DNA from: Treponema sp.
Lineage (GTDB): Bacteria > Spirochaetota > Spirochaetia > Treponematales > Treponemataceae
Assembly (NCBI GenBank): GCA_003447785.1
Contig: DLYJ01000092.1
Coordinates: forward strand, 1 to 11,709
DNA length: 11,709 nt
Reading direction: 5' to 3'
Shown piece by piece: positions 7,432 to 11,709 of the stretch. A model generated the notes under the pieces. It worked only from the letters and a program-made list of their open reading frames with translations, made no database searches and had not been told where the DNA came from. The first letter of the stretch is position 1, and each line of letters begins with the position of its first letter. A program made the translations under genes and the position numbers.

Positions 7432-7617
7432 ATGGCTAAGAAATCAATGGTTATCAAAGCAAATCGTACACCTCGCTATAGCACTCGTAGCTATAACAGA
7501 TGTCAGATTTGTGGTCGTCCACGCGGATATTTGCGTAAGTTTAAGATGTGTCGTCTCTGCTTCCGCAAGTTGGCAAGCGAAGGCCTTTTACCAGGCGTAA
7601 CAAAATCAAGTTGGTAG
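7432..7617 (+). CDS. rpsN: Small ribosomal subunit protein S14 type Z (uS14), zinc-binding
   Basis: S14 is a late-assembling 30S head protein. At 61 residues this is the short zinc-binding form, not the roughly 100-residue zinc-free form. Two CxxC pairs, Cys24/Cys27 ([10 protein letters not shown]) and Cys40/Cys43 ([10 protein letters not shown]), supply four zinc ligands. The C-terminus [11 protein letters not shown] matches the family ending in Lys-Ser-Ser-Trp. A purine-rich GGTGAGG at 7421-7427 precedes the ATG by 4 nt, at the close end of normal spacing. The protein follows rplE after 10 nt, which is the usual place for rpsN in the spc block. Confidence 0.98.
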   Translation: MAKKSMVIKANRTPRYSTRSYNRCQICGRPRGYLRKFKMCRLCFRKLASEGLLPGVTKSSW

Positions 7618-7630
7618 TGGAGGAAGTAGA

Positions 7631-8029
7631 ATGAGTGCATCAGACCCAATAGCAGATATGCTTACTAAGGTTCGCAACGCTGTTCAGGCTCGCCACGAGA
7701 AAGTAGATGTTGCTACATCTAAACTCAAGCTTGAAATTGTTAAGATCCTTAAAACAGAAGGTTATATTAAAAACTTCAAGAAAGTACAGGAAGAAGGTCG
7801 TTCGATCATCCGTATTTTCCTGAAATACGACGAAGCAAATGCTCCGGTTATTCACGGTATTGAAAAAATCTCAACACCGGGCCGCCGCATTTATTCAGGT
7901 TACAAAGATCTGCCACGTGTTCTTAACGGATACGGTACATTGATCGTTTCAACTTCTTCTGGTGTAACAACCGGTAAGAAAGCAAGCGAAAAAATGATCG
8001 GCGGAGAACTCGTTTGCAAGGTTTGGTAA
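7631..8029 (+). CDS. rpsH: Small ribosomal subunit protein S8 (uS8)
   Basis: S8 is a primary binder of central-domain 16S rRNA, and in E. coli it is the autogenous repressor of the spc operon. The 132-residue product starts with the typical [17 protein letters not shown] and has [12 protein letters not shown]. The C-terminal domain shows [11 protein letters not shown] and the rRNA-binding [14 protein letters not shown] before the end [14 protein letters not shown] at 7619-7623 lies 7 nt before the ATG. In E. coli S8 represses at a site in rplE; I did not identify an equivalent element around the rplX-rplE junction here. Confidence 0.98.
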   Translation: MSASDPIADMLTKVRNAVQARHEKVDVATSKLKLEIVKILKTEGYIKNFKKVQEEGRSIIRIFLKYDEANAPVIHGIEKISTPGRRIYSGYKDLPRVLNGYGTLIVSTSSGVTTGKKASEKMIGGELVCKVW

Positions 8030-8041
8030 TAGGAGGAAGAT

Positions 8042-8581
8042 ATGTCTAAAGTTGGTAAGCTTCCTGTTACAATTCCTGCAGGAGTTACAATCTCGGTTAA
8101 CGCTGGTGAAATTTCAGTTAAGGGACCAAAAGGTGAACTTAAACAGCACATTAATGACAAAGTGACTGTAGAAGTTAAAGACGGTGCTCTTACTGTTAAA
8201 CCGGTAGATGAATCAAAAGAAGCTGGTGCAGCTCATGGTTTGTACCGCGCATTGATTCACAATATGGTTACAGGTGTTACTGCTGGTTTCAGCAAGTCAC
8301 TTATAATCAATGGTGTAGGTTACAGAGCTGAAGTTCAGGGAAAGAACCTGGTTATGAACCTTGGTTATTCTTCTGACTTTATCGCTTTGATTCCGGAAGG
8401 ACTTACTGTTACAGCAGATGCTGCTGGAAAAGTTACAATTTCCGGTATTGACAAACAGTTGGTCGGAGAATTCAGTTCTCAGATTCGTAAATTGCGTATG
8501 CCAGAACCTTACAAGGGAAAGGGTATTCGCTATGAAAACGAAACAATTAGACGCAAAGTCGGAAAGACCGGCGTAAAATAA
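8042..8581 (+). CDS. rplF: Large ribosomal subunit protein L6 (uL6)
   Basis: L6 stabilises the sarcin-ricin loop region near the factor-binding site of the 50S subunit. The 179-residue product has two repeated L6 domains. The first starts SKVGKLPVTIPAGVTISV and includes VKGPKGEL; the second has INGVGYRAEVQGKNLVMNLG and FSSQIRKLRMPEPYKGKGIR, ending RRKVGKTGVK. AGGAGG at 8031-8036 is a near-perfect ribosome site 5 nt before the ATG. The neighbours rpsH and rplR, at gaps of 12 and 10 nt, are in the standard order. Confidence 0.98.
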   Translation: MSKVGKLPVTIPAGVTISVNAGEISVKGPKGELKQHINDKVTVEVKDGALTVKPVDESKEAGAAHGLYRALIHNMVTGVTAGFSKSLIINGVGYRAEVQGKNLVMNLGYSSDFIALIPEGLTVTADAAGKVTISGIDKQLVGEFSSQIRKLRMPEPYKGKGIRYENETIRRKVGKTGVK

Positions 8582-8591
8582 GGTGTAGCAT

Positions 8592-8954
8592 ATGTTTAAG
8601 AAACTTAATGATAAAGCAAGAAAGCGCCTGCATCGTAAAGTTCATATTCGTAAGACTGTTTACGGAACAGCTGCTCGCCCACGTTTAACTGTAACACGCA
8701 GCAACTGTAATCTTTACGCTCAGGTAATTGATGATGAAGAAGGCGTTACATTGGCTTCTATTTCCACTCTGGAAAAAGAATTTGCCGGCATCAAACCTAA
8801 TGTAGAAGGTGCCGCTAAAATCGGTGAAGCTTTTGGAAAGCGTCTTCAGGACAAAAAAATTACAACTGTAGTTTTTGACCGCAACGGATATCTGTATCAT
8901 GGTGTTGTAAAAGCCCTTGCAGATGGAACTCGTAAAGCCGGGATCATTTTCTAG
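8592..8954 (+). CDS. rplR: Large ribosomal subunit protein L18 (uL18)
   Basis: L18 carries 5S rRNA into the 50S central protuberance together with L5. The 120-residue product has a basic N-terminus, [19 protein letters not shown], followed by [20 protein letters not shown], the conserved GKRLQDK segment and [20 protein letters not shown] near the end. Those are the normal L18 motifs. AAGGTG at 8580-8585 overlaps the rplF stop and is 6 nt upstream of the ATG. rpsE starts 8 nt after the stop. Confidence 0.98.
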   Translation: MFKKLNDKARKRLHRKVHIRKTVYGTAARPRLTVTRSNCNLYAQVIDDEEGVTLASISTLEKEFAGIKPNVEGAAKIGEAFGKRLQDKKITTVVFDRNGYLYHGVVKALADGTRKAGIIF

Positions 8955-8962
8955 GAGACTCT

Positions 8963-9478
8963 ATGGAACGCCAGAATAAGTTCGATAAAGAAAAAGAACA
9001 GAAGGAATTCGTTGAAAAGCTCGTAAGATTGAATCGTACAGCTAAAACCGTAAAAGGTGGACGCCGTATGTCATTCTCAGCTCTTACAGTTGTAGGCGAT
9101 GGAAAAGGTCGCGTAGGATACGGTTTTGGTAAAGCTAATGACGTATCTGAAGCTATTAGAAAGAGCATTGACAAGGCTAAGAGAAACCTCATTACAGTTC
9201 CTGTAAAGAATGGTACTCTTCCACACGAAATGCTTGGAAAATACAAGAGTTCTTCAATCTTGTTAAAACCAGCTTGTGCCGGTACTGGAATCATCGCTGG
9301 TGGTCCAGTTCGCGCAATCATGGATGCAATTGGAGCAACAGACGTTATTTCCAAGTCTTTGGGTTCATCAAGCCCGGTCAATGTAGTACGTGCAACATTC
9401 TCAGCTCTTGAAAATCTTATGGATGCAAAGGCTGTTGCAGCTAACAGAGGTAAATCTCTGCAGGAAATGTGGGGTTAA
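8963..9478 (+). CDS. rpsE: Small ribosomal subunit protein S5 (uS5)
   Basis: S5 sits at the mRNA entry side of the 30S subunit and affects decoding accuracy and spectinomycin sensitivity. The 171-residue product has the double-stranded-RNA-binding-type N-terminal domain, with VRLNRTAKTVKGGRRMSFSA followed by VVGDGKGRVGYGFGKANDV. The C-terminal domain has LKPACAGTGIIAGGPVRAI, GATDVISKSLGSSSPVNVVR and a short tail ending EMWG. The ribosome site AGGAG (8953-8957) overlaps the rplR stop. rpmD starts 2 nt after this stop. The spectinomycin loop region (KGGRRM) shows no deletion. Confidence 0.98.
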   Translation: MERQNKFDKEKEQKEFVEKLVRLNRTAKTVKGGRRMSFSALTVVGDGKGRVGYGFGKANDVSEAIRKSIDKAKRNLITVPVKNGTLPHEMLGKYKSSSILLKPACAGTGIIAGGPVRAIMDAIGATDVISKSLGSSSPVNVVRATFSALENLMDAKAVAANRGKSLQEMWG

Positions 9479-9480
9479 TC

Positions 9481-9666
9481 ATGGCTAAGAAAATTAAAGT
9501 TACTCTCGTAAGAAGTACAATCGGACAGAAACCTGCAAAAGTAGCAACTGTTCGCAGTCTTGGTCTTAAAAAGATCAACTCTTCAAATGTGTTGGAAGCA
9601 ACACCGGCTATTCTCGGAATGGCTGATGCTGTATCACACCTGATTACTATCGAGGAAGTAAAATAA
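9481..9666 (+). CDS. rpmD: Large ribosomal subunit protein L30 (uL30)
   Basis: L30 is a small 50S protein that some bacterial lineages lack. The 61-residue product starts MAKKIKVTLVRSTIGQKPA and contains KVATVRSLGLKKINSSNVL, the conserved single-domain L30 pattern, and ends ISHLI-like as VSHLITIEEVK. The ATG at 9481 is used because an in-frame GTG at 9469 lies within rpsE and would add residues foreign to the family. GGGG at 9471-9474 is a weak ribosome site 6 nt upstream, so coupling to rpsE is likely. The stop shares a base with the rplO start. Confidence 0.97.
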   Translation: MAKKIKVTLVRSTIGQKPAKVATVRSLGLKKINSSNVLEATPAILGMADAVSHLITIEEVK

Positions 9667-10133
9667 TGGCAGATTTTATTTTGAGCGCACCAGAAGGTGC
9701 TAACAAGAAAAGACGCATTGTTGGCCGCGGTTCTTCATCAGGTCGTGGAACAACTGCAGGAAAAGGAAACAAGGGACAGCAGTCTCGTTCTGGTGGCAAA
9801 ACATACATCGGTTTCGAAGGTGGACAGATGCCTTTGTACCGCCGTATCGCACACCGCGGTTTCTCTAATTACCCGTTCAAGAAGGAATATTCAGTAGTGA
9901 ATGTTGTTCTTCTTGAAGAAAAGTTTTCAGCTGGTGACACTGTAAACAACGAATCACTTTTTGCAAAAGGATTGATCAGCAAGATCAGTGCTTCTGTTAA
10001 GATTCTTGGTACAGGTGATTTGACTAAAAAACTTACCGTTGCTGTAGATAAGGTTTCTGCTTCTGCAAAAGCCAAAATCGAAAAAGCCGGTGGTTCAGTT
10101 AAAGAAACTGCTGCTGAAACTGAAACTAAATAA
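9666..10133 (+). CDS. rplO: Large ribosomal subunit protein L15 (uL15)
   Basis: L15 is an rRNA-binding 50S assembly protein. The 155-residue product begins with a short segment and then the glycine- and basic-rich tail GRGSSSGRGTTAGKGNKGQQ that threads into 23S rRNA. It is followed by GFEGGQMPLYRRIAHRGFSN and a globular domain with LISKISASVKILGTGDLTKK. The last 20 or so residues are a Lys/Ala/Glu-rich extension ending in AAETETK. The start ATG shares one base with the rpmD stop (TAATG), with GAGGAAG at 9652-9658 as ribosome site. rplO immediately before secY is the classical spc order. Confidence 0.98.
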   Translation: MADFILSAPEGANKKRRIVGRGSSSGRGTTAGKGNKGQQSRSGGKTYIGFEGGQMPLYRRIAHRGFSNYPFKKEYSVVNVVLLEEKFSAGDTVNNESLFAKGLISKISASVKILGTGDLTKKLTVAVDKVSASAKAKIEKAGGSVKETAAETETK

Positions 10134-10154
10134 CAATAAGTACCGGAGACACAC

Positions 10155-11486
10155 ATGGCAAACAATCCGATTGTAAATATGTTTAGAATTAAAGAGCTCA
10201 GAAACAGACTGCTCTTTACTTTGGCTATTCTCGCAATATACCGCTTGGGATGTGTTCTTACTATCCCTGGTATCAACGCTGGAGCATTGGTTCAGTACTT
10301 CAACGAACTTGCAAAGAACGGTCAGAACGCATTTGCTAGTTATATGGACTTTTTTGCCGGTGGTGCATTCTCAAATTTCTCTGTGTTCATGCTTGGTGTA
10401 ATGCCATACATCTCAACACAGATTATTTTGCAGCTTGCGCTGATCATCTTCCCTTCTCTTAAACGTATCGTTCAGGAGGATGGAGGTCAGCGCAAATTTG
10501 CAGCCTGGACCAGAATCGGTACAGTATTTGTATGTTTGATTCAGTCCCTTGCTGTAACTGTTTATGCAAACAGTATTCCAGGAGCAATGATTCTGGATAA
10601 TCAGCTTGCATTTAAGCTGCTTGCAATGCTTACTGTTACTACTGGTGCCATGATTACTGTATGGCTCGGTGATCAGATTACAGCACACGGTATCGGAAAC
10701 GGAATTTCAATTCTCATTTTCGCAGGTATCGTTGCTCGTCTTCCACACGCTGTTATTGAACTTGTATCAAAAGTTCGCAGCCACGAAATCAACGCAGTTG
10801 CAGTAATCGTAGTTATTCTCATGTTCTTTGGAATAATTGCACTTGTAGTATATGAACAGTCCGGCGAACGTAAAATTCCAGTTCACTATGCTAAACGCGT
10901 AGTTGGCCGAAAAATGTACGGTGGACAGAGTACTTATATTCCATTTAAAATTAATCCGTCGGGAGTTATTCCGGTAATCTTTGCATCATCGTTCTTGACT
11001 TTCCCGCTCCAGATTATTTCCAGTGTAGGTTCAAGTGGTGCGTCAGCAGGATGGGTTTCTAAGCTGGCATATTTACTTCAGCCGACTGGTTTAACATACA
11101 ATGTTTTATTGGTTCTTTTGATCGTATTCTTTGCATACTTCTACACACAGGTAACCCTGAACCCCACAGAAATCGCAAAGAATATCCGTGAGAACGGCGG
11201 TTCCATTCCGGGAATCAGGACTGACAAAACTGAGGAATATCTTCAGAAGGTTTTGAACCGTCTGATTCTTCCTGGCTCACTGTATCTGGCGGCGATTGCT
11301 GTTCTGCCGACCATCATCCAGGATTGGTTCCATTTCCCCTCATCGATTGCAATGCTGATGGGTGGTACTTCGCTGCTTATTCTGGTTGGCGTGGATTTGG
11401 ATACGATGTCCCAGGTTGAAGCTCTTCTTAAGATGCACCATCATGATGGGCTGACGAAGAAGGGGTTACGACCTAGAAATCTGTAG
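10155..11486 (+). CDS. secY: Protein translocase channel subunit SecY
   Basis: SecY is the inner-membrane channel subunit of SecYEG, through which unfolded proteins cross or enter the membrane. The 443-residue product shows ten hydrophobic segments, near residues 18-36, 76-98, 117-137, 152-170, 181-201, 214-233, 268-288, 313-333, 370-389 and 397-415. The plug region is around 60-75. Conserved motifs include HGIGNGISILIFAGI (178-192) and the cytoplasmic loop with PGIRTDKTEEYL, where Arg355 matches the conserved arginine essential for SecA-driven export in E. coli. GGAG at 10145-10148 lies 6 nt before the ATG. It is the last gene before the 176-nt gap. Its final ~300 nt use more CTG and G/C-ending codons than the rest. 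Confidence 0.98.
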   Translation: MANNPIVNMFRIKELRNRLLFTLAILAIYRLGCVLTIPGINAGALVQYFNELAKNGQNAFASYMDFFAGGAFSNFSVFMLGVMPYISTQIILQLALIIFPSLKRIVQEDGGQRKFAAWTRIGTVFVCLIQSLAVTVYANSIPGAMILDNQLAFKLLAMLTVTTGAMITVWLGDQITAHGIGNGISILIFAGIVARLPHAVIELVSKVRSHEINAVAVIVVILMFFGIIALVVYEQSGERKIPVHYAKRVVGRKMYGGQSTYIPFKINPSGVIPVIFASSFLTFPLQIISSVGSSGASAGWVSKLAYLLQPTGLTYNVLLVLLIVFFAYFYTQVTLNPTEIAKNIRENGGSIPGIRTDKTEEYLQKVLNRLILPGSLYLAAIAVLPTIIQDWFHFPSSIAMLMGGTSLLILVGVDLDTMSQVEALLKMHHHDGLTKKGLRPRNL

Positions 11487-11508
11487 AAAATATGACAGTT
11501 TTCTGCGG
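11481..11508 (+). terminator. Weak hairpin at the secY stop codon, possible terminator or processing site
   Basis: Bases 11481-11490 pair with 11499-11508 over 10 bp including three G-U pairs, with an 8-nt loop (tatgacag). The secY stop codon (11484-11486) is inside the 5' arm. The inner part is A-T only and no T-run follows, so this is at best a leaky terminator or 3' end stabiliser. A promoter starts about 10 nt further on, which fits a transcript boundary here. The low pairing strength keeps confidence low. Confidence 0.3.
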
Positions 11509-11536
11509 AAGGGTCTAGATTAAGTGAGAAGAAATA

Positions 11537-11545
11537 TGCTATACT
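11537..11545 (+). promoter_or_regulatory. Extended -10 promoter before rpmJ
   Basis: TATACT at 11540-11545 is one base from the sigma70-type consensus TATAAT, and TG at 11537-11538 with one base between makes an extended -10 element. A -35 box is weak: TAGATT at 11516-11521 matches 3 of 6 consensus bases with an 18-bp spacer. Transcription would begin near 11551-11553, leaving about 110 nt of leader before rpmJ. It would allow the rpmJ and downstream genes to be expressed independently of the tuf-secY transcript. Confidence 0.6.
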
Positions 11546-11566
11546 AGCTCACCGTTTGCAAAGTAT

Positions 11567-11659
11567 AAGCGGGGGTACCGGATTGTAGTCCATGGCGGAC
11601 TGTTCCGCTTCGGATTGCCATGATTCGGTAAGGTATGCATATTTTTTCTATGGGGGACT
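11567..11659 (+). promoter_or_regulatory. Structured rpmJ leader, candidate pseudoknot
   Basis: Hand folding gives an outer stem 11576-11583 with 11623-11630 (8 bp, one G-U) and an inner stem 11591-11596 with 11617-11622 (CATGGC/GCCATG, 6 bp), separated by a 7-nt bulge on the 5' side only. The apical loop contains CCGCTT (11605-11610), complementary to the upstream flank AAGCGG (11567-11572), which would make a pseudoknot. The bulge AGTC (11587-11590) is complementary to GACT (11656-11659) at the ribosome site GGGGGA. A T6 run at 11642-11647 lies 11 nt past the stem, too far for a simple terminator. A ribosomal-protein-responsive leader is plausible. Confidence 0.5.
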
Positions 11660-11662
11660 TTT

Positions 11663-11709
11663 ATGAAAGTACGAACCAGCGTAAAGCCCATCTGCGACAA
11701 GTGCAAGGT
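11663..11709 (+). CDS. rpmJ: Large ribosomal subunit protein L36 (bL36), 5' part only
   Basis: L36 is the smallest 50S protein, usually 37-38 residues, and binds 23S rRNA near the factor-binding side. Only 15 full codons are in the window. They read MKVRTSVKPICDKCK, matching the family start MKVRxSVKxxCxxCK, and include the first two zinc ligands, Cys11 and Cys14, so this is the zinc-containing form. The 3' part lies outside the window. GGGGGA (11652-11657) is a strong ribosome site 5 nt before the ATG. In spirochaetes and many other bacteria rpsM, rpsK and rpoA follow, but they are not visible here. The absence of adk, map and infA between secY and rpmJ is notable. Confidence 0.95.
   Translation, partial: MKVRTSVKPICDKCK

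Noticed and set aside
8944..9381. 145-residue open frame on the minus strand opposite rpsE
   Set aside because: It is the complement of a strongly recognised S5 gene, has no ribosome site of note, and its composition is that expected of a shadow frame.
9869..10276. 135-residue minus-strand open frame across rplO and secY
   Set aside because: It overlaps two clear genes and their gap on the opposite strand; no family resemblance is seen.
11567..11640. tRNA-like gene between secY and rpmJ
   Set aside because: No acceptor stem or T-loop consensus (GGTTCGAATCC type) is present, and the arms do not fit a cloverleaf.
11576..11647. Intrinsic terminator before rpmJ (stem plus T6 run)
   Set aside because: The T-run begins 11 nt after the stem ends, and no alternative stem directly abutting it was found.

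Overview
The window is one uninterrupted plus-strand stretch of a bacterial translation super-operon. It holds the 3' part of tuf (EF-Tu), the complete S10 block (rpsJ, rplC, rplD, rplW, rplB, rpsS, rplV, rpsC, rplP, rpmC, rpsQ), the complete spc block (rplN, rplX, rplE, rpsN, rpsH, rplF, rplR, rpsE, rpmD, rplO, secY), and the first 15 codons of rpmJ at the right edge. All 24 genes point the same way. No mobile element, CRISPR array, tRNA, rRNA or cargo gene is visible, and no coding region is broken. Nothing supports a new defence or accessory system. The unexplained structure lies in the few non-coding gaps.

Organism: the layout suggests a spirochaete, most likely a Treponema-like species. 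The reasons are tuf placed directly before rpsJ, S10 and spc blocks fused with no break between rpsQ and rplN, rpmJ following secY with no adk, map or infA between, and a moderate-to-low GC genome with Gln nearly always CAG. This is inference from gene order, not from a database comparison. The ribosomal proteins with zinc sites are the cysteine-containing forms: short S14 with two CxxC pairs, L24 with a C-terminal CxxC/CxxC ribbon, and L36 with CxxC.

Layout: genes are packed with gaps of 1-25 nt, each with a clear purine-rich Shine-Dalgarno site that often overlaps the upstream stop codon. Three junctions (rplD/rplW, rplX/rplE, rpmD/rplO) share one base in TAATG, which suggests translational coupling. 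Three gaps stand out. tuf-rpsJ (60 nt) carries a 12-bp hairpin just before the rpsJ ribosome site. rpsJ-rplC (119 nt) carries four consecutive hairpins, the last a perfect 10-bp stem ending 2 nt before the rplC ribosome site. secY-rpmJ (176 nt) carries an extended -10 promoter and a structured, possibly pseudoknotted leader before rpmJ.

The products work together: EF-Tu delivers aminoacyl-tRNA, the S and L proteins build the 30S and 50S subunits, and SecY forms the membrane channel through which nascent proteins leave the cytoplasm. The likely regulation is ribosomal-protein autogenous control through the structured gaps, with a separate transcription start feeding rpmJ and the downstream alpha-type genes.
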